The notes: generated by a model from the letters alone, not told the origin. A DNA stretch of 64,000 nt from Eubacteriales bacterium (GCA_030524175.1 JAUNHC010000007.1:62001-126000); one strand, 5' to 3'. Shown: positions 1 through 8,821, numbered from the stretch's first letter. Numbers and translations are program-made.

Positions 1-1
1 T

Positions 2-931
2 TTTAAGACAATAGATGGTTCTATCCACCAGATTCAGGAGCCCCAGGAAGGCTGCTGGATAGCGTTGACGAATCCCACTGCAACAGAAATCTTTGAGATT
101 TCGGAACAATTTGAGATAGAGGTAGACGATTTGCGTGCCCCTTTGGATGAAGAAGAGCGTTCGCGTATTGAAGTAGAGGATAATTACACTTTGATCCTGG
201 TGGATGTGCCTATGATCGAGGAACGTAATGATAAAGACTGGTACGGCACCATTCCCCTTGGAATTATAGTTACGGATAAAATGATGCTTACTATTTGTCT
301 GGAGGACACCCAGGTACTCACAAGATTTATGGAAGGAAGAGTCCGTAATTTCTTTACTTATATGAAGACACGGTTCATCCTGCAGATATTGTACCGTAAT
401 GCCAGCATGTATCTGCGTTATCTGCGTATTATAGATAAAAAGAGTGAGCAGGTGGAAGAAAAACTTCATCAGTCCACAAGAAACCAGGAGTTGATCGAAC
501 TTCTGGAGCTGGAGAAATCCTTGGTTTACTTCACCACATCCCTGCGTTCTAATGAGGTGGTGCTGGAGAAGCTTCTGAAGGTGGAGAGTATTAAGCATTA
601 TCCCGAGGACACAGAGCTTCTGGAGGATGTTATCATTGAGAACAAGCAGGCTATTGAGATGGCAAATATTTACAGCGGTATCTTAAGCGGTATGATGGAT
701 GCCTTCGCCTCTGTCATTTCCAACAACCTGAACATAGTCATGAAGGTGCTGGCTATCATCACCATTGTGATGAGTATCCCGACCATTATATTCAGTGCTT
801 ACGGAATGAATGTGAATACGGCAGGAATGCCCTTTGCGGGAAGCCCCTGGGGATTCTTGATCATTATTCTGATATCCATGGCGGTGAGCGTCGTGGCAGC
901 CCTGATTCTTTCCAAAAAGAAATTCTTCTGA
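2..931 (+). CDS. corA: CorA-family divalent cation transporter (5'-truncated by window)
   Basis: Membrane channel for Mg2+ or Co2+ uptake. The reading frame stays open back to base 2, so the TTG at 65 is internal and the true start lies left of the window; about 309 residues are visible. The N-terminal part is a soluble, charged, mostly helical cytoplasmic domain. The C-terminus holds two hydrophobic helices (about bases 725-800 and 840-910), the first ending in the CorA signature YGMN, followed by a basic KKKFF tail. This matches the CorA architecture and length. The rhomboid-like gene follows after 47 bp with its own AAGGAG site. The family call is firm; the ion preference is not readable. 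Confidence 0.93.
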   Translation, partial: FKTIDGSIHQIQEPQEGCWIALTNPTATEIFEISEQFEIEVDDLRAPLDEEERSRIEVEDNYTLILVDVPMIEERNDKDWYGTIPLGIIVTDKMMLTICLEDTQVLTRFMEGRVRNFFTYMKTRFILQILYRNASMYLRYLRIIDKKSEQVEEKLHQSTRNQELIELLELEKSLVYFTTSLRSNEVVLEKLLKVESIKHYPEDTELLEDVIIENKQAIEMANIYSGILSGMMDAFASVISNNLNIVMKVLAIITIVMSIPTIIFSAYGMNVNTAGMPFAGSPWGFLIIILISMAVSVVAALILSKKKFF

Positions 932-978
932 TCACAGGAAGAAAATAATGAATCCAATGAAAGTGGAAAAGGAGTTTT

Positions 979-1839
979 ATGAAACTGATAAATAAGCTTG
1001 AGCGGAAATTCGGCAGATTCGGGATTCCCAATCTGACCGTATATATTATTATCTGTTATGTTCTTGGGTATTTGATCATGATGCTCAACCCCAATATGAT
1101 GTATATGCTGAGTTTGGAGCCGGGGCTGATACTTCGCGGACAGGTATGGAGACTGATTACTTGGGTTATTTCTCCGCCTGATACTCAGAATGTAATATTT
1201 TTTATTATTGCTATTTTCTTTTTCTATTATCCAATAGGAACATCTCTGGAACGTACCTGGGGTACTTTCCGCTATACGCTGTACATTTTTTCAGGTTTGC
1301 TGTTTACCGTGATCGGAGCTTTTATCCTGTATTTTATTACAGGAGGAGTGTTGACTGGCTTGGGATATGCTATGTTTTCTACTATCTATATCAGCTTGTC
1401 CATATTTCTTGCATTTGCCCTTTCCTATCCGGATATGCAGGTGCTTTTAATGTTCGTGATACCAATAAAGATGAAGTGGATGGCTATTGTCTACGCTGCT
1501 ATGATTATCTATCAGATTATTGATTATCTGAGGAACGGAGTATGGTTTATGGTATTTCCCATAGTGGCATCCCTTCTCAACTTTATTATCTTCTATTTTG
1601 GTACCAGAGATATGAGCCGCTACAATCCGAAAGAAATCCGCAGAAAGCAGGAATTTAAAAAGGCTGTTTCACAGAGCAGGGTAAATCCGGCTACAGGCGG
1701 GATTTCCAAGCATAAATGTGCCATCTGCGGCCGTACTGAGAAGGATGACCCGAACCTGGAGTTCCGTTTCTGTTCTAAATGCAACGGAAATTATGAATAT
1801 TGCCAGGATCATTTATTTACACATACACACGTCAAATAG
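979..1839 (+). CDS. Inactive rhomboid-like membrane protein with C-terminal zinc ribbon
   Basis: A 286-residue protein with about six hydrophobic helices followed by a soluble tail. The layout resembles rhomboid intramembrane proteases: an LxPGLILRGQVWRLITW start like the rhomboid L1 region, and a later IPIKMKWMA segment like the family's P-x-KW region. The catalytic GxSG motif is replaced by GYAMFSTIY, so it is probably a pseudo-protease. The tail has two CxxC pairs (CAIC, CSKC) plus further Cys/His, consistent with zinc binding. An AAGGAG site lies upstream; its stop codon abuts the pyk ribosome binding site, suggesting co-transcription with pyk. Function unknown; the family link is inferred from pattern only. 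Confidence 0.7.
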   Translation: MKLINKLERKFGRFGIPNLTVYIIICYVLGYLIMMLNPNMMYMLSLEPGLILRGQVWRLITWVISPPDTQNVIFFIIAIFFFYYPIGTSLERTWGTFRYTLYIFSGLLFTVIGAFILYFITGGVLTGLGYAMFSTIYISLSIFLAFALSYPDMQVLLMFVIPIKMKWMAIVYAAMIIYQIIDYLRNGVWFMVFPIVASLLNFIIFYFGTRDMSRYNPKEIRRKQEFKKAVSQSRVNPATGGISKHKCAICGRTEKDDPNLEFRFCSKCNGNYEYCQDHLFTHTHVK

Positions 1840-1851
1840 GGGGACATGGAG

Positions 1852-3288
1852 ATGAAAAGAACGAAGATTATTTGCACCTTAGGGCCTGCAACAAGTAAAA
1901 AGACCACATTAAAATCCTTGATGAGATCAGGAATGGATATTGCCAGGTTTAATTTTTCCCATGGTTCCCACGAGGAACACAGGGAGCGTGTGGACATGAT
2001 CAAAAACCTCCGGGAGGAACTGAATATTCCGGTGGGAATGCTTCTTGACACAAAAGGACCGGAAATCCGTACCAAGCTGTTGAAGGATGGAAAAAAGGTT
2101 ACTCTGGAGACAGGCAGTGAATTCGTTCTTACTACCGGCGATTATGTGGGAGATGAGCATAAGGTTGCCATTACCTACGAGACTCTCCATAAGGATGTAA
2201 AAAAAGGAGGCAGGATTCTTATTGATGACGGCCTTATCGAGTTGGAAATTGAAGATATCAAGCACGGGGATATTATCTGTCGGGTTCTTAACGGCGGAGA
2301 ACTGGGAGAACACAAGGGAGTCAATGTTCCCTACGTAAAAGTGAAGCTCCCCGGTATCACAGAACAGGATAAAGAAGATATTTTGTTTGGTATCCAGCAG
2401 GAATTTGATTATGTGGCAGCCTCTTTCGTGAGAGATGCCAAGGTCATTAAAGAGATACGGAAGCTTCTGGATGAAAACGGAGGCAAGGATATCGGAATTA
2501 TTGCCAAGATAGAGAATGCAGAGGGTGTTGACAATATTGACGAGATCATCCAGGTTTCTGACGGAATCATGGTAGCCAGAGGCGACTTGGGCGTTGAGAT
2601 TCCGGCAAGCCAGGTGCCCCATATCCAGAAAATGATCATACAGAAATGCAATGAGAATTATGTGCCTGTTATCACTGCAACCCAGATGCTGGATTCTATG
2701 ATGCGTAATCCAAGACCAACCAGGGCTGAGGTGGCAGACGTGGCAAATGCCATTTATGACGGTACAGATGCGATCATGCTTTCCGGTGAGACTGCTGCTG
2801 GAAAATATCCCTTGGCCTCTCTTAAGATGATGGTAGAGATCGCAGAGAACGCAGAACCTTACCTGGACTACCGTGCTCATGTGAAAAACCGCAATATGTA
2901 CCGTCACGGACGGGTTTCCAGTGCAGTAGGGCTTGCGGCAGTGCAGACTGCCAGGGACTTGGAGGCGAAAGCTATTGTGACACCTACTATGGCAGGACAG
3001 ACAGCGCTTTTGATTTCCAATTACAGGCCGGAGGTTCCTATTTATGCCATTACCACCAATGAGACAGTACAGCACCGTCTGCAGCTTGCCTGGGGTGTAT
3101 ATCCCTTAAAGGGCTATGAAAAAGACTCCACAGAGCATATTATCTCCCAGGCTATGAGTGTTGTCAGAAGAAAACGTTTGGTGAAGAAAGGTGATTTGGT
3201 AGTATTTACTGCCGGAGATCCGGCAACCAATATGAGGACCGGTGAGGGTGCAGTTACCAATATGCTTCATATCATCGAGGCAAAATAG
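1852..3288 (+). CDS. pyk: Pyruvate kinase
   Basis: Makes pyruvate and ATP from phosphoenolpyruvate and ADP, the last step of glycolysis, in the cytoplasm. Motifs in order: the KIICTLGPAT start, NFSHGSHEEH, LLDTKGPEIRT, and the active-site signature around IIAKIENAEG with MVARGDLGVEIP and ITATQMLDSM, then LSGETAAG. It is the short form of about 478 residues without the extra C-terminal PEP-utiliser domain found in some Firmicutes. An ATG at 1846 is in frame, but the AGGGGG site at 1838-1843 is 8 bp from the ATG at 1852 and only 2 bp from 1846, so 1852 is preferred. lysA follows 20 bp downstream. Confidence 0.96.
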   Translation: MKRTKIICTLGPATSKKTTLKSLMRSGMDIARFNFSHGSHEEHRERVDMIKNLREELNIPVGMLLDTKGPEIRTKLLKDGKKVTLETGSEFVLTTGDYVGDEHKVAITYETLHKDVKKGGRILIDDGLIELEIEDIKHGDIICRVLNGGELGEHKGVNVPYVKVKLPGITEQDKEDILFGIQQEFDYVAASFVRDAKVIKEIRKLLDENGGKDIGIIAKIENAEGVDNIDEIIQVSDGIMVARGDLGVEIPASQVPHIQKMIIQKCNENYVPVITATQMLDSMMRNPRPTRAEVADVANAIYDGTDAIMLSGETAAGKYPLASLKMMVEIAENAEPYLDYRAHVKNRNMYRHGRVSSAVGLAAVQTARDLEAKAIVTPTMAGQTALLISNYRPEVPIYAITTNETVQHRLQLAWGVYPLKGYEKDSTEHIISQAMSVVRRKRLVKKGDLVVFTAGDPATNMRTGEGAVTNMLHIIEAK

Positions 3289-3308
3289 TTTTACGAGGAG
3301 AAATTATT

Positions 3309-4592
3309 ATGAAGAAAAAACCATTTGTAACCTTGGAGAAGCTCAAAGAGATTACAGCGCAGTATCCTACCCCCTTTCATCTCTATGATGAAAAAGGCAT
3401 CCGGGAGAATGCAAAGGCATTAAATGAAGCGTTTGCCTGGAACAAGGGATTTAAGGAGTTTTTTGCTGTGAAGGCTACGCCTAATCCATATCTCATCCAG
3501 ATCCTTCAGGAGTATGGGTGCGGCTGTGACTGTTCCTCAATGACAGAACTGATGCTTTCCAAAGCTATTGGCTGTAAAGAAGGCGATATCATGTTTTCCT
3601 CCAATGATACTCCGGAGGAAGAGTTTAAATATGCCCATGAGATCGGCGGTATTATCAATTTGGATGACATTACCCATATTGAAAGCGTGGAGAGAGCAGT
3701 GGGAGAAATCCCTAAAACCATCAGCTGCCGCTATAATCCGGGGGGATTATTCAAAATCAGCAATGACATTATGGATAATCCGGGAGATTCCAAATACGGA
3801 ATGACAACAGAACAGATTTTTGAAGCGTTCCGTATCCTGAAGGAAAAAGGAGCTGAAGAATTCGGTATCCATGCATTCCTTGCCAGCAACACTGTGACAA
3901 ATGAATATTATCCTATGCTTGCAAAGGAAATGTTTGAGCTTGCAGTCAAGCTTCAGAAGGAGACCGATGCCCACGTTAAGTTTATTAATTTGTCCGGCGG
4001 AATCGGTATTGCTTATAGCCCTGACCAGACACCTAATGATATCAGAGTTATCGGCGAAGGTGTGAGAAAGGTGTATGAGGAAGTCCTTGTTCCGGCAGGA
4101 ATGGGAGATGTGGCTATCTATACAGAGCTCGGACGTTTTATGATGGGTCCTTACGGGTGTCTTGTGACCAAGGCGATCCATGAGAAACACACCCACAAAG
4201 AATATATAGGTGTAGATGCCTGTGCTGTCAATCTCATGCGCCCGGCAATGTACGGCGCTTATCATCATATCACTGTCATGGGCAAGGAGAAACAGGTCTG
4301 TGACCATATGTATGATGTGACAGGTTCTCTCTGTGAGAATAACGATAAATTTGCCATTGACCGTTATCTGCCCAAGATTGACAAGGGAGATCTGCTTGTG
4401 ATCCATGACACAGGCGCCCATGGTTTTGCAATGGGATACAACTATAACGGTAAGCTTAAATCCGCGGAAATCCTCCTTCATGAGGATGGAAGCTTCGAGA
4501 TGATCCGCCGTGCGGAAACTCCCAGGGATTATTTTGCCACCTTTGACTGCTTTCCTGTTTTTGAGAAACTGCTGGAGGATGAAGACAGATAA
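3309..4592 (+). CDS. lysA: Diaminopimelate decarboxylase
   Basis: PLP-dependent decarboxylation of meso-diaminopimelate to lysine, the last step of lysine synthesis. A fold-type III alanine-racemase-like barrel runs through the first 270 residues, with the PLP lysine in FFAVKATPNP near residue 50. A glycine-rich phosphate-binding loop is seen in NLSGGIGI, and ELGRFMMGPYG continues the core. The C-terminal barrel holds GSLCENNDKFA (catalytic Cys/Glu region) and a GAHGFAMGYNYNGK segment. The length of 427 residues is normal. A GAGGAG site precedes the ATG. Ornithine/arginine decarboxylases share the fold, but the sequence pattern fits DAP decarboxylase best. Confidence 0.9.
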   Translation: MKKKPFVTLEKLKEITAQYPTPFHLYDEKGIRENAKALNEAFAWNKGFKEFFAVKATPNPYLIQILQEYGCGCDCSSMTELMLSKAIGCKEGDIMFSSNDTPEEEFKYAHEIGGIINLDDITHIESVERAVGEIPKTISCRYNPGGLFKISNDIMDNPGDSKYGMTTEQIFEAFRILKEKGAEEFGIHAFLASNTVTNEYYPMLAKEMFELAVKLQKETDAHVKFINLSGGIGIAYSPDQTPNDIRVIGEGVRKVYEEVLVPAGMGDVAIYTELGRFMMGPYGCLVTKAIHEKHTHKEYIGVDACAVNLMRPAMYGAYHHITVMGKEKQVCDHMYDVTGSLCENNDKFAIDRYLPKIDKGDLLVIHDTGAHGFAMGYNYNGKLKSAEILLHEDGSFEMIRRAETPRDYFATFDCFPVFEKLLEDEDR

Positions 4593-4675
4593 TATTTAGG
4601 GATGGGCGAAAACATTGGATTCCAGGTGTTTTAATAACCGGCAAATGTTTTTCGCGGCCTGATATAAACAGCAAT

Positions 4676-4739
4676 AAAAAGAGGAGTTTATGAAAAACCA
4701 AGTGTTAAAACACGGGATTTCATAGCGCCTCTTTTTTGA
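4676..4739. terminator. Bidirectional terminator between lysA and the toxin gene
   Basis: A long hairpin pairs AAAAAGAGG near 4676 with CCTCTTTTTT at the right end, with TTATGAAA/TTTCATA continuing the stem and a small inner GTGTT-AAAA-CAC loop. A T-run follows on the + strand and TTTTTA on the - strand, so it can end lysA transcription and the convergent toxin-antitoxin operon. Confidence 0.8.
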
Positions 4740-4774
4740 TGTCTGGAGTTTGGGGATTGTTGGTTGATTTCAGA

Positions 4775-5125
4775 TTAATAACGGTCAAGATTACGGGACA
4801 AATCATGTTTCGTAATACGTTTTTGTGCAATCTCATAGACTTCGTCATCTTCCCGTGCGCCGATTACGACAACAAGCATGTCATCATTATGACGGATAAG
4901 CTGGTACACGATACGCAAACCGGCTCCACGGAGTTTGATTTTCAGGAAGCCGGAAAGATTGGTGTTGTTTTTGTTTCCCAGGAGTTTTCCATAGCCGCCT
5001 TCGTTTTCTGGCAAAGGATTCTTGCAGACTTTCTGAATCGCTTTCCGAATCAGGATTTTCTGGCTGCCGTCCAGTCTGCGGAGGTCTTCAAGGGCTTCAG
5101 GAAGGTATTTGACATCCCAGCTCAT
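4775..5125 (-). CDS. RelE/ParE-family toxin
   Basis: A 116-residue protein of the RelE superfamily, whose members cut mRNA at the ribosome or inhibit gyrase. It starts MSWDVKYLPEALEDLRRL, the usual beta-strand then helix opening, and has the LRGAGLRIVYQLIRHNDDM core strands followed by VVIGAREDDEVYEIAQKR. The conserved Arg (LRIVYQ) and C-terminal basic helix are present, so it looks intact. Its ATG overlaps the antitoxin stop by 4 bp (ATGA), showing translational coupling. Whether it is an RNase (RelE) or gyrase (ParE) type cannot be settled from sequence reading. Confidence 0.87.
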   Translation of the reverse strand: MSWDVKYLPEALEDLRRLDGSQKILIRKAIQKVCKNPLPENEGGYGKLLGNKNNTNLSGFLKIKLRGAGLRIVYQLIRHNDDMLVVVIGAREDDEVYEIAQKRITKHDLSRNLDRY

Positions 5126-5442
5126 TCAAATTCAATGTCATCCGTTTCTTCATAGTCGGAAGGGCTGAATCCAAATTCCTGATCCACCTGTTCCTGGGAG
5201 ATAACGGTGGAGGGGTTGAATTTAGACATACGCTGTGCAGCACTGGCTAAGAGCCTTGCATCATTTACTTCATCCAGAAGGCGGATATATTCTTCCGGTG
5301 AAAGGAGGACACATTCAGGAGAGTTGTTTTTCATAACAACCTTAGCACCATAGCGTTTTACTTCATCAAAGATTTTCCCGGCCAGCCCACGGTTGAACTG
5401 GGAAATAGAAATCGTGTTTTCAATTGCACTTCGGATACTCAT
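5122..5442 (-). CDS. Phd/YefM-family antitoxin
   Basis: A 106-residue antitoxin expected to bind and neutralise the RelE-like toxin encoded immediately downstream, and to repress its own operon through its N-terminal DNA-binding fold. The N-terminus (SIRSAIENTISISQFNRG) and the segment VVMKNNSPECVLLSPEEYIRLL are typical of the Phd/YefM family. The C-terminal third is acidic (DYEETDDIEFE), as expected for the flexible toxin-wrapping tail. In-frame starts also exist at 5448 (ATG) and 5451 (GTG); the AGAGG site at 5452-5456 is best spaced for the ATG at 5442. Confidence 0.87.
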   Translation of the reverse strand: MSIRSAIENTISISQFNRGLAGKIFDEVKRYGAKVVMKNNSPECVLLSPEEYIRLLDEVNDARLLASAAQRMSKFNPSTVISQEQVDQEFGFSPSDYEETDDIEFE

Positions 5443-5463
5443 AATCATCACCTCTTTACTTAC

Positions 5464-5492
5464 AGTATAGGCAACAACAGCATAAAAGTCAA
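5464..5492 (-). promoter_or_regulatory. Toxin-antitoxin operon promoter
   Basis: On the - strand TTGACT (5492-5487) and TATACT (5469-5464) are separated by 17 bp, a near-consensus sigma-A promoter. It lies about 15 bp upstream of the antitoxin ribosome binding site, so the 5' UTR is very short and antitoxin binding there could give autorepression. Confidence 0.75.
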
Positions 5493-5599
5493 TAAATATA
5501 CTGATATAAATACTGCTAAAAATAGTATATGTAATTCTGCATTTTTTATCAATAAAAATAAATCAGATTTTTTACATAGTATCCAGTATGTGAGAAGGA

Positions 5600-5910
5600 T
5601 GTATGGAATCACAAGATGGGGAGCCGATAATTCTTCAAAAAGGTATTCACGAAACAACAGAGTACCTTGAGATGTTTTTGCGTAATCTGCTTTTAAATGA
5701 GAAAAATAAACTGCATAACCATGATCTGCATATAAGCAGAGCATTAGAAATAAAAAAAGTAGATATTGGAATGACTAAAGTAGATATTCAGTAAGAAAAA
5801 GTAGACATTCGAAAAGAAAAAGTAGACATTGATTTTGAAAATCTACTTCAGAAAAAACGAAAGGATTCTCAGATAAGACAATTACCTCCGGGAAGAGATG
5901 TGCAGTCGTG
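5600..5910 (+). pseudogene. C-terminal remnant of a Fic-family protein
   Basis: The frame from 5603 reads HETTEYLEMFLRNLLLNEK then LHNHDLHIS, which resembles the end of Fic (AMP-transferase) domains of the Clostridia type. It is followed by the KVDI repeat tail often seen there: KVDIGMTKVDIQ, a TAA stop at 5792, then EKVDIRKEKVDIDFENLLQ in the same frame. The HPFxxGNGR active site is absent, so the 5' part has been lost and the rest carries a nonsense mutation. The stop interrupts an otherwise continuing repeat, which supports decay rather than a new gene. Family assignment comes from remembered pattern similarity only. Confidence 0.6.
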
Positions 5911-5981
5911 ATGTCTCACTGGCTGCTGTGGCTGAAAAATTTCATATGAATGACAGCTGCCTCTGCCGGATTATCATATAA
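5889..5981 (+). pseudogene. Remnant of an AraC-type helix-turn-helix
   Basis: In a different frame from the Fic remnant, 5889-5978 reads EEMCSRDVSLAAVAEKFHMN and then DSCLCRIII before a TAA. This is the first helix-turn-helix of AraC/YesN-type regulators (usually ...SLxxVAEKFHMNxSYLCRIFK). Only this one motif survives, so it is a fragment of a lost response regulator. Confidence 0.55.
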
Positions 5982-6130
5982 ACATATAATATTGGCGGGG
6001 ATCTGATAATAGAGGACATTTTTGAAGGAGCAGAAAACAAAGACTGGCAAGATGGGATTAAAAAATGGCTTTTGCACATCGAGCAATTATACATATGTTA
6101 TGAAAATAGCTGTGTGCAGTTGGAAATTTT

Positions 6131-6643
6131 GTGCTTACCACACCGGGCGGTATCCAGAAAATATCCACAGACCAATTATATTATGTGGAGGTAAACGGTC
6201 ATTATCTGTACTATCATACAGCCCACGGTGAGTTTAGGCAGAAAGCATCTATGAAAGAATTGGAGGACAAGGAGGCTTTTCTCAGTGAGATGGAGCATGA
6301 TATCATGATCTATGATACCGCTGTCAAGACGGGAAATAAGGCGCTGGATAATGCAATCACTGCGGTTATGCAGATTGATAATCCGGAGATGCGTGTGGTC
6401 AGTTTAAAAACAATCACAAAGAACAAGCTTCTGGTCATACAGATTGAGAACTATTTTGACACGGCCTTGCATTTTGAGGAGGGGTTGTCCCTCACTACGA
6501 AGTACAACCAGCAGGACCACGGATTCGGTATGAAAAGTATCCGCTATATTGCAGAGAAGTATGGTGGAGCTATAACTGTAAATACCGCAGATCATATTTT
6601 TACACTCCAGATTTTAATCCCTCTGAAAGGAGTCAGCCCGTGA
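6131..6643 (+). pseudogene. LytTR regulator / GHKL kinase deletion fusion
   Basis: An open frame of 170 residues that appears to join two former neighbours. Residues 1-46 (TTPGGIQKISTDQLYYVEVN...ASMKELED) match the start of a LytTR DNA-binding domain. Residues about 54-168 match the C-terminal part of an Agr-type GHKL sensor kinase: IYDTAVKTGNK, then ALDNAITAVMQID (N box), NYFDTAL, and GFGMKSIRYIAEKYGG (G box). Within the kinase part a second deletion seems to join TGNK directly to ALDNAI, removing about 40 residues before the N box. The phospho-acceptor His and membrane domain are gone. It starts at GTG without a good ribosome binding site, so it is most likely non-functional. Confidence 0.65.
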
Positions 6644-6659
6644 TGGCTGACTTTTTTTG
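6631..6659 (+). terminator. Rho-independent terminator
   Basis: A perfect 8-bp stem AGTCAGCC / GGCTGACT with a 6-base loop is followed by seven Ts. It closes the former two-component operon whose remnant lies just upstream. Confidence 0.88.
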
Positions 6660-6691
6660 AGGTAAAATGATCTTAGGTCTCAGAGTACAAG

Positions 6692-8410
6692 TTACCGTTG
6701 ACGGCCCCGTGAATTGTAATATTTTTTCTTATCCTCATACATGGCATTATCCGCGCGCACGAAGGTGTGTTCCAGGTTTTCATGTTCCGGTTCTGCTATG
6801 GCATATCCGAAAGCGGCCTCTACCGGAAAGCTGCATAATTCATTCCTCCGGCGTACCTCCGCCTTAAATTCCTGCTCCAGCCTTTCCATTTCAGCCAGAG
6901 TCACATTCTCTAGAATTACGGCAAATTCATCACCCCCGATGCGGTATACCTCTCCGATACTGCCGAAAACCTTTTCCAGTGCCTGGGCGGTTTCCAGAAT
7001 CAGAGCATCCCCTTTTTCATGTCCTAAAGTATCATTGACCTGCTTGAGATGGTTCACATCTGCCATGGCACAGCAGATTTTCCTGCTTGAACGAACCGCA
7101 CTCAGGCTGTCCAGCCTTTGCTGATATGCGGTCCTGTTTCTCAGCTTTGTCATATAATCTGTGAATGCCATCTCCTGAAACATCTGGCTGCGTGTAGCCT
7201 GCTGATAATTTCCCACGATCTGTATACTGATTCCGCCAATCTGCAGCAGAACAAAGAGAAAAATCCCTATCTCAAAGAAAAATCCCTGGAGAGGAAATCC
7301 CAGCCAATAGAAGTTGATCAGCTCCGGCACTGCACAAAGGGCAATGGGAACAAAGGTGAGGATATAGTAGACCACCTGTTTATCCTTTCTTTTCACAGCA
7401 AGGATTAGTATCGCCGCAATCAGGAGTACACAATATACAATGAGCAAATGGGAACCAAGGACATAATACCTGTAGTCCTTTCCAATAAAATTGAGCACAT
7501 TCTGTACTGCAAAATTCCCGGCCATAAGAATTGCTCCAAGCTTCACCGCTTTGGGCCAATAGGAAGGGCAGTTAATAGAAAGCAGTCCAAAAAACGGCAG
7601 ACAGATCAGCTGCAGTGCAACAGCATCCCCGGTATGCACAAGGTAGGAATTTCGCACCAGCAAAAGCGCCAGCTCTGTTTCACAGAAGGAAAATACGCCC
7701 GCCAGCAGAGCAAAGGTGCCCAAATAAAGAATCTGCCCGGCAAACTTAAGCCTGTGTACAAAGAAGCTGAAAAAGATGATGCAAAACCCCAGAAATATTA
7801 ACACAACCGCTCCGCCAAGAGCGAACGCCTCATTATGCAGCATTTCACCCAGAAGAGAAAAGGTGTTTCCCAGAACCGGTGTGCTCATTCTGTAAATTTC
7901 CCTGCCCTTCAGCGAGGGTGTGAGTACCAGACGCAAGCGCATACCGTCATAATTCTGGGGAAGCTTAACGAAATGCACCGTCCTTGCAGGCGTACCGGAA
8001 AAGGGCAGATCCCCCTCACCGAAGGTATAGATCAGATCTTCGTCTGCATATACCTTTACCTTCAGATGCAAAAACTGCAGTTTAAGAATATTGCCCACAT
8101 CCTTCATACTTTCGAGATTTTTTTCCAGGATAATGTCTTGCCCGTAATCACAAGCATAATCATTGGGAAATGAAAAATCTTCACTGCCTTCCTTTGTTAC
8201 TAAACTCCAGCCATCCTGCAGACTTACAACATTCCCGTCCAGATAAGTGATACGGTAAGCGCCGCCCTTCAGCACACACACTGCTAAAATTCCGGCCATG
8301 CAAAGTACAGCGGTGATCATAATTCCCGCAAATATCTTTTCCCATAAGCTTCTAGTTTCCAGTTTCTTCTCCATATATCTTTCCATGTACCTCCCCATAT
8401 TGCTACCCAA
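6692..8410 (-). CDS. Membrane diguanylate cyclase (7TM-type sensor plus GGDEF)
   Basis: A 572-residue protein likely to make cyclic di-GMP from two GTP. One N-terminal helix (about residues 27-47) is followed by an extracytoplasmic domain to about 190 and a block of seven hydrophobic helices (about 200-400), the layout of 7TMR-DISM-like receptors. The C-terminal GGDEF domain starts near TDYMTKLRNRTAYQQRL and carries the intact catalytic loop RIGGDEFAVILE. No EAL domain is present. It is transcribed convergently to the two-component remnant. Several ATGs lie near the start (MGSNMGRYMERYMEKK), so the start is uncertain by up to about 13 residues. The sensed signal is unknown. Confidence 0.87.
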   Translation of the reverse strand: MGSNMGRYMERYMEKKLETRSLWEKIFAGIMITAVLCMAGILAVCVLKGGAYRITYLDGNVVSLQDGWSLVTKEGSEDFSFPNDYACDYGQDIILEKNLESMKDVGNILKLQFLHLKVKVYADEDLIYTFGEGDLPFSGTPARTVHFVKLPQNYDGMRLRLVLTPSLKGREIYRMSTPVLGNTFSLLGEMLHNEAFALGGAVVLIFLGFCIIFFSFFVHRLKFAGQILYLGTFALLAGVFSFCETELALLLVRNSYLVHTGDAVALQLICLPFFGLLSINCPSYWPKAVKLGAILMAGNFAVQNVLNFIGKDYRYYVLGSHLLIVYCVLLIAAILILAVKRKDKQVVYYILTFVPIALCAVPELINFYWLGFPLQGFFFEIGIFLFVLLQIGGISIQIVGNYQQATRSQMFQEMAFTDYMTKLRNRTAYQQRLDSLSAVRSSRKICCAMADVNHLKQVNDTLGHEKGDALILETAQALEKVFGSIGEVYRIGGDEFAVILENVTLAEMERLEQEFKAEVRRRNELCSFPVEAAFGYAIAEPEHENLEHTFVRADNAMYEDKKKYYNSRGRQR

Positions 8411-8776
8411 AGACCGCAGCGCCAGGTTTCCTCAAGGTTACCAGGTTACCGTGCAAGCATTTTTCGCAAGTATTTCCCTCCACAGGCATGTACAATGATA
8501 AATCAGCCTGACTTTTACCTCATATTATCACAAGTTTCCTGTTTTTGCACCATAAATGTAAGTTATCCGGCAGGATTTGCAGGCTATGAATCCCTTGTCT
8601 TGGATAATAAAACGGACAATGGTTCTAACTTTCCTGACGAAAATGAGTTTGATATCCATATTAGCTATATCCTTACCCGGTCACAGGCTAAAAGAAGATG
8701 CCGTTTCACTTCGTATCCGTCAATAGAAAATGACAAATAAGAAATTGAAAAAAATGAAAAAAAGATAAGAAAAAAC
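8411..8776. other. Intergenic stretch without recognised gene
   Basis: The 366 bp between the diguanylate cyclase start and the tRNA promoter contain an open frame of 81 codons (8495-8740) with no ribosome binding site and an unremarkable composition. The left end must hold the diguanylate cyclase promoter on the - strand, but no clear box pair was identified. Confidence 0.4.
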
Positions 8777-8805
8777 TTGCCAAGTATCAGGTTATGTGGT
8801 AATAT
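8777..8805 (+). promoter_or_regulatory. tRNA-Leu promoter
   Basis: TTGCCA (8777-8782), a 17-bp spacer and TAATAT (8800-8805) lie 16 bp upstream of the mature tRNA 5' end. Confidence 0.65.
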
Positions 8806-8821
8806 AATTCTTGGTTCAAGC

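Noticed and set aside
1927-3075. Long open frame of 382 codons on the - strand inside pyk
   Set aside because: It is the antisense shadow of the pyk coding frame, with no ribosome binding site and a sequence rich in Cys, His and Ile typical of antisense translation.
4736-5155. 139-codon + strand frame across the toxin gene
   Set aside because: It is antisense to the RelE-like toxin and antitoxin, which have proper overlap, promoter and family motifs.
5460-5744. 94-codon - strand frame upstream of the antitoxin
   Set aside because: It covers the toxin-antitoxin promoter and the Fic remnant in antisense; no ribosome binding site.
8495-8740. 81-codon + strand frame in the gap before the tRNA
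   Set aside because: No ribosome binding site, no recognisable domain, and it lies just upstream of the tRNA promoter.
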